Positions 49,595-60,177 of a stretch of DNA of 64,000 nucleotides are shown here, piece by piece. The position numbers and the translations under genes were made by a program. Below the pieces are notes generated by a model. The model was not told where the DNA came from. It worked only from the letters and a program-made list of their open reading frames with translations, and made no database searches. This DNA is from Epiperipatus broadwayi. Lineage: Eukaryota > Onychophora > Udeonychophora > Euonychophora > Peripatidae. How positions within the stretch are numbered: position 1 is the stretch's first letter; every line of letters starts with the position of its first letter. The stretch lies in assembly GCA_028023455.1 (NCBI GenBank), contig JAQFVV010000182.1, positions 1,614,001-1,678,000 of the forward strand, in the 5' to 3' direction.

Positions 49595-50467
49595 ATGGCG
49601 ATATTGAATAGTAATATCCGCAAATTTGATATTAAAGATACGACGACTTGGAAAACATACGTCGAACACATAGAATGCTGTATGTTAGCGAATAAAATAG
49701 ATGAGGACAAACAAAAAATAGCTACATTATTGTTATTAGCAGGAAAGGATGTTTTTCAAATTGCAAAACAGTTATGTGAGCCAAAACCACTGGAAGGTAC
49801 AGCATATGAAGAAGTAAAAGAGAAGCAAAATATCTATTTCTAGCCGGCAATATCCAAATGGATATCTCATCTGCGTTTTAGGATGAGACAGCAATTACTG
49901 AGAGAATGCTATACTATGATGTAGCACTAAGGACACTCACTAAGCAGTGTCTATTTGGATCTGAAATAGAGGATATGCTCTGGACCAATTACTGTACAGA
50001 ATGCTGGACCACAACCTGAAAAAAAATCTTGTTAAGTGAGCCGAACTTAAATTATAAGTTGGCTCTAACAAAATGTGTGGCACATGAAGTGATTGGGGAA
50101 GAAGCAGCAGAATTCCAGATATCAGTAAAAACTGAAAATAATGCGATAGCTGTATACAAATTAAGCAACAGAAGCTAATAGAACTACAATAAATGAAAAA
50201 ATGTGTTATTGTTATGGTGACAAAGGTCACATTAAGAAAGTATATAGATACAAAGCTGACAAATGTACAATATGCAAAATGAAAGGACATTTAGCCAGAG
50301 TTTGTAAAAATAAGGACCAAAGTCATGAATTCCAGCCAAACCTTAACTTTAAATCACGGGGTGGCAGATATGACAAAAAGAAGTATATAAATAAAATCGG
50401 AGATACAGCAGAGGGCTGTATTATATTAAATGTTATAGTGGGTAGAGAAAAACTCAAATGGAAGTAG
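49595..50467 (+). pseudogene. Gypsy gag with nucleocapsid zinc knuckles (broken)
   Basis: The first part from ATG 49595 reads MAILNSNIRKFDIKDTTTWK then TYVEHIECCMLANKIDEDKQ, a typical start of short invertebrate gypsy gag proteins. The frame closes at 49843, and intermediate capsid sequence survives in pieces (for example LRTLTKQCLFGSEIEDML near 49930-49985). The nucleocapsid part at 50201-50467 has two knuckles: CYCYGDKGHIKKVYRYKADK, in which the final Cys position is Tyr, and CTICKMKGHLARVCKNK, an intact CX2CX4HX4C. Several stops and shifts make gag non-functional. Confidence 0.8.
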
Positions 50468-50990
50468 ATAGTGGTGCAGGACTCCCCTTGATGTTACATA
50501 AAGACTGGATGAAGTTAAACAATGGCAGAAAGCGGAAGTACATGTTGTAGATTACAAATGTACTAGCTACAGACATAAATGGTAGCCAGATCGCCATCTG
50601 TGTAAAGGTGAATATACCAGTGAGTATGAGAGAGAAAAATACAGTATTACAACTACACATAGTAAGAAGAGACATTAGCCCTTAGTTAGGAAAAAATTGA
50701 TTTCGTCCACGGCTTGAAATTATTAAGAGAGTACAGTTAGAAACTAAAGTCAGAATGAAATTTCCAGATCTGTTTAAACAGGGACTAGCAGAGCTAAAAC
50801 AAGACCAGTAGATATTGAAATACTAGGAGAAGCACAGCCCATCATATGCAAACCACAGAAAGTCCCATTTGCACTAAAACCAAAAATTGAGACCATCAAG
50901 GATATGGTGAATAGAGGTGTACTGTCGCCAGTTGAAAAGTCAACATGGGCAACTCCTGTGGTAGCAGTGGTAGAACTGGATGGGAGCATC
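50458..50990 (+). pseudogene. Gypsy pol: aspartic protease and start of reverse transcriptase (broken)
   Basis: MEVDSGAGLPLMLHKDWMKL begins at 50458 and contains the protease active site DSGA (50467-50478). It overlaps the end of the nucleocapsid frame, in a different frame, as is normal for gag-pol. The rest of the protease has stops. KPQKVPFALKPKIETIKDM then VNRGVLSPVEKSTWATPVV (about 50850-50963) is the conserved N-terminal RT segment, closed by a stop at 50990. Confidence 0.8.
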
Positions 50991-51014
50991 TGACTCTGTG
51001 GAGATTATCACATT

Positions 51015-51818
51015 ATGGTGAATAAGTTCATAAATAAAGGGGCATATCCAGTCCCGAGTGTACACAGAGTATTAGTATCAATCCAGAGGGCAGAATTCTT
51101 TTCAAAAATCGATTTAAAGTCAGCCTGCCACCAGATACCAGTGACTCATAGAACTGAAAAATTGCTGACTATAAGTACGCACCTGGGACTATATAAGTGT
51201 AATAAGCTACCATATGGAATTAGAGTGGCCTTCCAAGCAAAGGTGGATGGTTTATTGCAGGGCATGGAGGGAGTTATACCCTACATAGATGATATTTTAG
51301 TGACTGCTAAGTCACAAAGAGAATTGGAGACATGTGTCTTAGATGTGGGTGTCAAGCTGGACAAAGTGGGAGCCAGAATAAACCCATTTAAATGCATATG
51401 GGCCACAAAGGAAATAAATTTCCTAGTACATGTGATAAATCAAAATGGAAAATATCCAAATCCAGAGGAGAAGGTGAGAGCGGTCAAAAATTCTGCAAAG
51501 CCCAAGAATGTTAAGGAATTGCAAGCCTTTTTAGGACTACTCAACTTTTTTGAAAACTTCTTAAGGGGAAAGTTGCACATCTTGACACCTTTATATGAAT
51601 TACTGCGGAAAGGACAGTGGTGGAACTGGAACAAGCAACATGATATAGCTTTCCAAGGAGCAAAAGAACTGCTTGTGCCCAGTAGAGTATTGGAACATTA
51701 TAATGGAGACCAAGAAATACTAATTACAACAGATGCCTCGGAGTATGAAGTGGGTGCAGTAATTTCTCACATGTGTTATGGGGGGGATGTCCCATTGCGT
51801 ACACCTCAAGAACCTTAA
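51015..51818 (+). pseudogene. Gypsy pol: reverse transcriptase and RNase H start
   Basis: An open stretch of 267 codons. FSKIDLKSACHQIPV (residues 31-45) holds the first catalytic Asp; LPYGIRVAFQAKVDGLLQGM lacks a few residues of the usual LP(F/Y)G(I/L).(S/A)AP..FQ block, so it carries a small deletion. YIDDILVTAKS (residues 90-100; YIDD at 51282-51293) is the catalytic box. KNVKELQAFLGLLNFFENFL and ITTDASEYEVGAVISH (connection domain and first RNase H Asp) follow. It is closed by a stop in the RNase H region at 51816-51818. Confidence 0.9.
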
Positions 51819-51819
51819 T

Positions 51820-52258
51820 GTCTGTAGAATGAAATTATAGTCAGCTGGATAAGGAGGCGCTGGCCATAATATTTGTGGTAAAAAAGTTCCATCAATACAT
51901 ATATATGGTAGAAAATTCATGATCTATACAGATCACTGCCCATTACTGGGAATTTTGGGACATGATTGTAAAACTCCTGTTCATGCTAGCCAACGCATGA
52001 TACGCTGGATAAATCTGCTAGTGGCATATGATTATGTATTGAGATACAAACCTGGGAAAGAGATCAGTCATGCTGATGCTTTATCGTGCTTACCCATATA
52101 GAGCAGAAGAGTCTGCTAACAGAAGTTTGGAGGAGCAGGAGGAACCAATGCCTAGAGAAAACTTGGGAGATCAAGCAACGATGATGGAGACAGTGGTGCA
52201 AGAAGAGGATCAAGCTCAGCAACCAGGCCCTAGTGACAAGGTGGAAGGTGATAAGTAA
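51820..52258 (+). pseudogene. Gypsy pol: RNase H end joined directly to a C-terminal tail, no integrase
   Basis: NYSQLDKEALAIIFVVKKFH (about 51831-51890) and MIYTDHCPLLGILG then LLVAYDYVLRYKPGKEISHA with DALSCLP (51919-52095) form the end of RNase H. In intact gypsy elements about 400 codons of linker and integrase (HHCC zinc finger, DDE core) come next. Here, after a shift, only an acidic Glu/Gln-rich segment (52100-52255, SLEEQEEPMPRENLGDQ...) remains before the polypurine tract, so the integrase was deleted from this copy. Confidence 0.85.
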
Positions 52259-52351
52259 AATACCAATCTACCTCTTACAAGACCCATCAGAGACAGATGC
52301 CCTCCGACCCAACTGCAAGACTATTTTTAATAACCAATACGACTATTTTCT

Positions 52352-52366
52352 AGAGTGGGGGAAGGT
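52352..52366 (+). promoter_or_regulatory. Polypurine tract
   Basis: AGAGTGGGGGAAGG lies directly before the 3' LTR, the expected plus-strand primer of a gypsy element. Confidence 0.8.
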
Positions 52367-52367
52367 G

Positions 52368-52901
52368 TGGACTGTCTGCGATAAAGTATAAAGATCGATA
52401 AAGTGATTTTAGGATATCGGTACTCTAGAAAATAACTCTAGTGAAAAATCCCGGATATAGAGAGGCAAAACGTATGCTGGGAAGAGAGTAGGGTAGTAAC
52501 AAAGATGGCTGGATGTTAAACTACAAAATGAAGTAAGTAGTTATAATATTTCTAAGCAATAGATATTTAGAGACTGAGAGATTGAAGAAAAGCATTAGTT
52601 TAAAGCCAGGAATAGCTACTAGGATGTGATAGAACATGAAGTTTATGTACAGTGTAAAGTCTTAGGAATAAGTGACATTTGTATCTCAGAACGACACTGA
52701 TAATAATTAAGCAGAGACTGATTTAACATATTGTATATAATTATTGGGTTTAAGATTTTGTAAATAAAACAATTAAACTAATCATATAAAGGACTATTTA
52801 ATTGGGTGAAACTTATGGAAACGCACATACAGCTGGTAAACGAATTTGAAATATAGCTAGACAAAACCTATAGAAAGTTCGTAACCCCTGTATACAGCAG
52901 A
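52368..52901 (+). mobile_element. 3' LTR of Ty3/gypsy element
   Basis: It runs from TGGACTGTCTGCGATAAAGT to CCCTGTATACAGCAGA and aligns throughout with the 5' LTR. Scattered differences between the LTRs show the insertion is not recent. AATAAA-type signals occur near 52761. Confidence 0.85.
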
Positions 52902-52909
52902 CTTACATT

Positions 52910-53780
52910 TATTATTTATTATTAATATTTTGTTATGTGTAAACCTGATTTCTGCTATTGGTTTTAATTTTTTTTGCATAAAAAATTCAAATTATTTTAA
53001 AATAATATATTTATCTGTATATTTTATACATTATTATAATTGTTTTCATCAAAAGTTTTCCATGGAAAGCAAAATAATGTCCCTTCTATATGATCTTATG
53101 AATTGTCTCCACAACAGAAAAAGTTTAGGGTCCACTGATTTAGCCTAATTTTAAATGATTTCAAGCTGTCATTATATAAAAGTGGGATGATATGATTGTG
53201 TGTAAGAATTTATAAAAATGCCTTATAAAATCAGTTGATAGGAAAACTTAGAAACAAAAATCCCCCCCCCCCCCAAAAAAAAAGATCTTAAAATCATTTT
53301 TCTTTTATATTATTTTTTTATACTGTATTGTTGTTTTTTTTTTAATAAATTTTTATTCATCAAATAAGATTATGTTTAATAATTTGTTCAAACAGATTAT
53401 CAACTATAATAATGTAGAAAATAACATCATTAAAAAGGAAAATGAGTAAAAAAAAATTGAATTAAATTAGCAGTGTATTTGACTAATACAACATTTAAAA
53501 AGTTTTGAAAATTAACAAAAATTTGCAGAAAGTTTGCAAAAATATTAATAAAATAATGATGCCAGCATTCAGAGAAATTATTGAAATACTTTTGATTTTA
53601 AAAAAAACATTCTTGAATATTTTAATTTGTATTTATTCATCTGAAATGTTTAAAAAATGGTATGTATTTTATGAATGAATTATTGAATAGCAAGTATGTT
53701 TAATTGTTACAGGAGTTTTTTTAACTATAAATATTCCAAGGAAATTGATGTAATGAAGATATATAAGTCAACTGGAAGAT
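52910..53780. other. Intron 2, AT-rich spacer
   Basis: No coding or mobile sequence recognised. A C14-A10 run lies at 53261-53284. Confidence 0.55.
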
Positions 53781-55150
53781 TGAATTTGTCTAAATGCTAA
53801 AAAATGTACTAGGTCGGGGGGGGGGGAAATGGGGCCCCAGGGGCCCACGGGCCCCCCACCAAAGCAAAAAAAACCCCCTTCGTGGGAGGTGTTCTTCCCC
53901 TTGCATATTTTTTTCTAGGGTGGTCACCACCAAATCACATGATACGATGTGCAGTGCTTTTCCAGGTTGATCTGGTTAATTTCAATTTTTATTTTTATTT
54001 ATAAATATATACATTTTCAACTTTACAGAAACCCTCAAAACTCTCAAAAAATGTAAAAAAGTAATGTGTGTGTTATGTGTATTGATAAAAAAAGAAATAT
54101 AAATATATATTGTTTTAAAAAGAAAAAAAAAAAGGGTGTTTTTTAAAAATAAAAAAAAAAAAACCCTGCCCTCCCCTTCCCTTCCCCACACTCCCCCCCG
54201 GGGCCCCCTCCCGCCCCCCCCCCCCCCCACGCGACCCCCCCCCCCCCCTGTACTAGATAGTTGGAAGAATGCAATAGTAATATTGATATTTAAGAAAGGT
54301 GATAAACTTAAGACTAATAAATATGAGTTCCCACTATGCTTTGGATGTTAATAGCCAAATGAACAAACTGAATTTAAAAGTGGTTTTAGCAGAGTGGATC
54401 ATATCTAAATATTGAAAGATTATAGAATGAACCAATAAATATGAGTTGTCATTATGTTTTGGATTTGTAGATTATGAAAAGGCATTTGATTCTGTAAGCA
54501 TTTCCATGATAATTAAAATTTTGAACTATCAAAATGCAACATTATGGATTAGATTATGTAGTGATATTATAAAGATTGACATTGATAAAGTTGTATGACA
54601 GTGATTCTATATTTCTAAAACTTTTTACAGCAGTTTTACAAGAAATATTTTGTAGATTAAAATGATAAACTAAAGGATTAAAAATACGTGAGATTATTTG
54701 TTATCTAGAATTTGTAAATGTGATTGTTTTTATAAATAATGCTTCAGAGTTTCACAAAAAGTTACAAGATTTATCAGATGGAAGTAAAAGAGTCGGACTA
54801 AAGATAAATGTTCAGATGAAGTTAGCAGTTATAAATACCTTCGTGATGAAATTAATCATAGAATCAAACATGGACAAAGTGATTTTCAAAATAACTTGGC
54901 ATTAAAGAAATACTGTACATATATACGTTTGAAAAGGAAGGTTTTTAGTTAATGTGTTTCATCATTTCTTACTTTTGGTTCTGAGACTTGGCTACTTAAC
55001 AGAAAAATGATATTGTGACTTCAAACCACTTAAGGAAGTATGAAGAGGTGTATGTTAAGAATAACAAGAAACAAAGCATAATACTTGGGTGAGAGAACCA
55101 ACAGTTATCATTGACATCAATTGCTTTGATGAGAGGAAGTTGACATTGGC
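53780..55150 (+). pseudogene. Third RTE-like LINE fragment, interrupted by an insertion
   Basis: The left piece (about 53785-53812, TGTCTAAATGCTAAAAAATG) matches 8349-8372 of the first LINE. After an inserted 436 bp the match resumes at 54249 with TAGTTGGAAGAATGCAATAG, then ILIFKKGDKLKTNKYEFPLC, FVDYEKAFDSVSIS (about 54460-54505), FVNVIVFINNASEFHKKLQD (catalytic FADD lost, reads FVNV) and SETW-type sequence near 54980. Internal deletions and frequent stops show this is the oldest of the three copies. Confidence 0.8.
53813..54248. mobile_element. hAT-like non-autonomous insertion with G/C homopolymer tips
   Basis: The 8-bp string TGTACTAG flanks the insert on both sides (53805-53812 and 54249-54256), while the uninterrupted LINE at 8363-8372 has it only once (as TGTACCAG). 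Eight-base target duplications are typical of hAT elements. The left end is GTC followed by a G-run and GGGGCCCCAGGGGCCCACGG; the right end is C-rich and closes with CGACCCCC, so the ends are roughly inverted. The centre is AT-rich and non-coding. Long C and G runs here may also be partly mis-assembled. Confidence 0.6.
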
Positions 55151-56040
55151 AGCATAATAGTTCATTGTGCTGTCTTCCATTCAGAATCAATGCTTTTTTT
55201 TGGCAAATAATTAGCTATGATATTTATAAACTGTAATGTATATCATTTTTTAGAAATCTATAATTTAAATATTTTTACAAAATTTTAAAATTAGTTGATG
55301 TTGAAGATGTGATTTAAAAATCTCAAGAGGATGAAATGTACAAGTGAGATCTTCATAAAATATATAAAAAAGGCTATATATAAGTAAAATGAAAGTTAAA
55401 ACATAGAGCTAAACATTCTAGGGATTGCTATTTAACTTTTTTCTCTTTCATTTACTAAGAAAATAAAATCTTTGTATAATAATTATTTCCAACAAACACT
55501 AGTTGGGGTATATTTTCAAATTATTCAAACCATTAGCTTATAAATAATAAAAATGAAAAATAGCCATTGTATGAATGTAGTATAAATTATTGCTTTCTAA
55601 TAGAAAATGAAACATAAATTTATCACGAGAATCTGTCGTTTGATTTTAGTCATTGCATATACTTTGGCATATAAATTGAAAAGTTGCTATCATTGACTAT
55701 TTCATTAAATTGATTTAATATTGGTACTGTATTTATACTTGTTCAATTTAGTCTTTTCTGATTTGGGTGTTAACATTTATTTGCTCAATGAATTTTTTTC
55801 AATTTTAAAGTGTAAATAGTAAGTGTAACAGTCAAATGGATTTAAACTTTATACATTCAAAGGCATCTGTATAAATCTACTTTTAAAAATTAATTGAAAA
55901 AGTTAATGAATAAAGAAAATTGTTTCTGGTTTTATTGCTCTTCTAACTGTTATTTTATTACAGCAGTTAATAAATCCTGATTTTCCCACATTTTCTCACA
56001 TGGTTAGTTTTAAATAATGTTGAAATCATATATAATGGTT
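55150..56040. other. Intron 2, AT-rich spacer
   Basis: Nothing recognised beyond ordinary AT-rich intron. Confidence 0.55.
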
Positions 56041-56041
56041 T

Positions 56042-56280
56042 TATAAATACAATTTATCCAAACTTCAAACACTTTTTAGCAAAACTTTATTTGTACATAC
56101 ACCTACGTTTCGACTGACCTGCTGTCTTCTTCAGAGCTTAAGGTTATTCTGATTTTTTTATTTAGAAGATCAGAATAGCCTTAAGCTCTGAAGAAGACTG
56201 CAGGTCAGTTGAAACGTAGATGTAGGTACAAATAAAGTTTTGCTAAAAAGTGTTTGAAGTTTGGATAAATTGTATTTATA
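56042..56280. mobile_element. 239-bp hairpin element with a hammerhead-like core in each arm
   Basis: The arms (56042-56153 and 56169-56280) are almost perfect inverted copies separated by a 15-base loop. Each arm carries the same core. On the + strand it is CTGAAGA (56188-56194), A, stem GACTG, loop CAGGT, CAGTT, GAAAC (56211-56215). On the minus strand the left arm has it at 56134-56107, with GACAG instead of GACTG. The arms differ at only a few positions, so the structure is younger than the 6.6-kb palindrome. Confidence 0.85.
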
Positions 56281-56951
56281 TGATATTACGGCAAACATAA
56301 AGAAAAGTGTGATTTTGGTAATATAATGGTTTTGTTCTCTTTTGTGAGCTAAATAAAAACTTGGGAATGTTGAGAATCATTTTTCATCACATGACTTTTG
56401 AGTTTTAATTCATTGCAAGCATTTCTATGCATAGACTTATGTGTCAGTTTTATCAGTTATCCTGGTTTATTATATTTTGTTCCTAAAATGTAATACTATA
56501 ATATAAATAGATTATTAACAAAGTTGCTGAAATATTTGATGAAAGTTCAAGGAGTAAATTACATCTTATTACATCTTTTATGCACATGACAATATGTATT
56601 ATATAGTGACAGTGATTATGAAAGTGTTTTTGTCTTGAAAATATTTCCAATTGAGGAGTAAAGTTTGCACAAAACAAATGTCATTCAGAATTTTTTCTGC
56701 AAATAGTTTTATAAAATATTGACTGCAAAAATTTTGTCACTTATGTTTTATTATGTATAAAATTAAAATCAATACTGCAACTAACATAAATATTTAATAT
56801 TAAACTAAATATTTTAAACATTATATATAATTATTGTGATATTAAAATTATACATACATTCACACATTTTCAGGTAATTAATCTCTTTAATTATAAAGTC
56901 TGAATAATAATTATTAAATTATTTTTAGATACAACTTTTTGCTATAACTCT

Positions 56952-56972
56952 CATATATATATATATATATAT
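56952..56972 (+). repeat. (AT)n tract at the left edge of a compositionally distinct insertion
   Basis: About ten AT units immediately before TGTAACGGTCTGGG. Confidence 0.85.
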
Positions 56973-59286
56973 TGTAACGGTCTGGGTTTTCCACCAGAAG
57001 AGGGGGAACACATCTAACTACACTATGAAGTAACTAACCAATGATCATGTCTACCTTCAATGGGCTAGCTCTAGGTTTACCCATTAAATTCAGACACAAT
57101 TTAGGTCAGTTCATTCATCCCTCATCCCTTTTTCGGATTCCATTATGCCTCAGAATTCAAACCCAGGGAGAATGTTGCCCTCAGCTCTCTTCAGAGTTGA
57201 ATTTATTCTAGATAGCAACCACTGCATCACTATATGGATTCAAACTGAGTGTAAAACTCACCTAACCATACTATTGTATTATGATATAAAAGAATGTGTG
57301 TGTGAGGGGGGTGCATATATATTTGGTTATGAATTGATGGATGGATGGGTAACCAACTCTGATATACTAGAGACCATTTAATGAAAATCAATTGAAAAAG
57401 ATTTATTTGACTAAGAAAATGAAAATTCCAAAGTCTTTTAACATGATGAAAAAAAGAAAATAATATGTATGTACATGAATGTGTTTCAAATGTGTATCTC
57501 TATCATATTAACAAATAAACATATTTATTAGCCCAAACTTTTCCATGATAGATATACATGCTGAAATACCAAAGTTATTTACAAAGTAGAAAAAATATAA
57601 CAAAAGAAAAATTATTAGTTCATAATTATAATGATTGCGAAACTAGCTAACTATTTATAATATTATTTACAGGTATATGCATGAGCTTTGTAGTTCATTT
57701 CCAATTGTAGAGATTCCACTTACCTTGTGGGCCCCTCCTTGACTATGTACTAATTTCCTACAATTGATAGAAAAGAACATTCACCCAAGAACATTAGGCA
57801 CTTATACCAAAAAAACAAATATAAACATCATTAGTTGACAAAAATAAATAAATAAACAAACTCTGTCCTGTAGCAAGTGTATGGTCTTAATATGGAACAA
57901 TATCAAGTAAAATCTTACCTCATTCCATATTGCTTTAAAGATGATGATCCTAGTGTCAAGTCACTATGCAGAGGGAGCTAACCTAAATTTTATTCAATAA
58001 AAAAATTGAACGTAATAACCTCCCCCCCCCATGCTTTCTCAATTCTAGCTACAATGGACTGTTCCAAGTAGTAGGTATTTCAGTTCCCAGATGTGGAAAT
58101 GAAATAAAAACAAAACTCTATAAACATATATATATAATACATAGCAACTTAACACTTTTCCCAAATTATTCAGAATAGAGTTCATGGATTTGGCAAGTAC
58201 TGTCCCTCATAGGTGCACTTCATTACTGTTCCAGTCATCCTTCCTCAGCAAGTCATGCATGGTTCACGGGAAATCCTTGGCGTCTTGCTTGTACTGATGT
58301 TATTTTCTTCTTCATAATGTTATTTCATTCTATATCCATTCTGAGGTTTGAGACAGTTGGATGTTTAAAGCAGGCGTTATATATAGATGAACGTTAAATC
58401 ATCGCACCTCCTATGGTCAGGGCTAACAACACTTTGGTCCCATGGCAATACTAAATTAGCCAGAGTACATCATTTTGCAATTCATAAAATATTTAACTTT
58501 TCTTGGTTCACTGTTTGGCATTTAATAAGGTACATGATAAACAAATTATTTCATTCTGTATATATATGTGCTGATAATCTATTTCTTGGTTTTTATTTGC
58601 ATTCAAATAATAGCATAGCCCTTTTATTTCAAATATCCATTTAAATCAGCTCGACTAATTTTATTCAATTGCACAAATCTATTAAATTTTTTTTGTTGTT
58701 TAATTATTGCCTGTAGTTTTGAATGTTTCCACCACAACAATTAGACTAATAATTTGGACTGTTCAAATAAGTCATCCATATTCTCTGATAATCGAACATT
58801 CTATTTTCTGACATTGGTATTGTACAGCTCTTGTGTCCTTTTGAACAAAGTAAAAAGATGGCAGAAATCAAATGAATTTGCTTTTGTACTGCCCTCGATT
58901 CCCATTGTTTAGTAAGCTTGCATTTCATTTCCTCTTTTATCGATATATAAGTGCTTATTGTTACGCATGTCATGTTGATGGAAAGTAAAATACCATTTTG
59001 TAATAGAATTCTGTTTTCACCTTCCATATCTGGTTACCTAGAGACTGGCATGACATTAGGTCATATGATGTCTACCAAGTCTATATAAGATACTGACATT
59101 TAGTTCATTGTTTGTGTAAATATATATGTGACTGATCTCTTGAATTAAGATTTTTATTTTTCTTTCAGCTAAGGGAATTTAATTTATTGAGACATTTTTT
59201 TCTTAATATCGTGTTTGATAAAATAAACGTTGGAAACATTTTTTTCTTAATATCGTGTTTGATAAAATAAACGTTGGTTGTGCATC
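56973..59286 (+). mobile_element. Possible long LTR or other insertion in a TA repeat
   Basis: Sequence between two TA-dinucleotide tracts (56952-56972 and 59287-59300) is clearly less AT-rich than the intron around it. It begins TGTAACGGTCTGGGTTTTCC, a start seen in gypsy LTRs, and ends near AATAAACGTTGGTTGTGCAT. Close to the end lies TCTATATAAGATA (59079-59091), a TATA-box-like site, followed by AATAAA signals, the order expected in an LTR. No gag or pol motif is seen in its open frames (57145-57381, 58387-58644). A 2.3-kb solo LTR would be unusually long, so a composite is possible. Confidence 0.35.
59192..59279 (+). repeat. Two-copy tandem duplication, 44-bp unit
   Basis: ACATTTTTTTCTTAATATCG followed by TGTTTGATAAAATAAACG and TTGG is repeated nearly identically (copies start 59192 and 59236). 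Each copy ends with a polyadenylation-like AATAAA. Confidence 0.92.
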
Positions 59287-59299
59287 TATATATATATAT

Positions 59300-60177
59300 G
59301 TGTTTACTATCTAAATGATAGATAATACTATCTAAATGTTAATACATGTTCAACTATCCATTAACTAAATGTATTTTTTAGATGAGTTTAATTTAATGAA
59401 TAATGCACTATAAACCAAGGCTGGTTCCAATCTGATTGTAAGCTACCCTTAAAATATATATATATGTTTCCTTGAAAAACAGTGGATTAAGTTTTCATTG
59501 AATTTAAAATGAAAACAAAAATGGTTAATAAATTACGTAGTTTATTATATTTCTAAAGAAAGGCAGTTTTTAAGTAAAATTGTAAGTGAAAATCTAAACA
59601 TTTGTGCAATAAGGAAAAAAACTTTGTTTTTCTTTGATCTTGCTTAATGCCTTTAAAAGAAACTTCCATTGAAAATTAATAATCAAGAGCAAGTATAGAG
59701 ATCTCTTGAGTTGTTTACTCAATGATCACTTGTTAGCTGAGCTAAAAATCCCAGTTTAATTTCAGATAAAATGTATATAAAATTTCCTAATGTTGATTCT
59801 TAGGCTTTTTTAAAAAATACACTGATGAAGATCAATAGAGAGAAAATAGTATGGGAATCTATTTAATGTTATTATGTGATGTCCATTAATTATTTATATT
59901 TACATATATGATCTTATACTAAGTGATTTAGAATAGATTACTGTAGTTATTGTGTTAGTATAAAGATATAAGATAGACTTTGTTTATTTGCTATTGCTTT
60001 CTACTATGCACATTTAGGAATACATTATATATTTAGAATGGGAAACAAGAATACATATACAGGATTAAGTTCATTGTTTGAAAATATCATTGATACAACA
60101 ATTTTTGTGAACAATTGAAATAAAATTTAATTAGTTACTAACATTAATAGTGTTTTTTTAAATTTATTTTCTTATAG
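59300..60177. other. Intron 2, distal part
   Basis: AT-rich intron up to the exon 3 acceptor; a polypyrimidine tract is visible in the last 25 bases. Nothing else recognised. Confidence 0.55.

Noticed and set aside
49343-49710. Two overlapping minus-strand frames of about 100 residues with repeated YTVTQYS
   Set aside because: They are the reverse reading of the 29-bp minisatellite in the gypsy leader and the gag start; the repeat shifts frame each unit.
51720-51920. Minus-strand frames in the gypsy pol region
   Set aside because: They are antisense shadows of the RT/RNase H coding sequence.
54136-54351. Proline-rich open frame across the C-rich run
   Set aside because: It is the translation of a C homopolymer region at the end of the hAT-like insertion running into LINE sequence; not a gene.
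58746-59027. 93-residue minus-strand frame in the 57-59 kb block
   Set aside because: Mixed composition but no recognisable motif, no splice context and no continuation; not supported as a gene.
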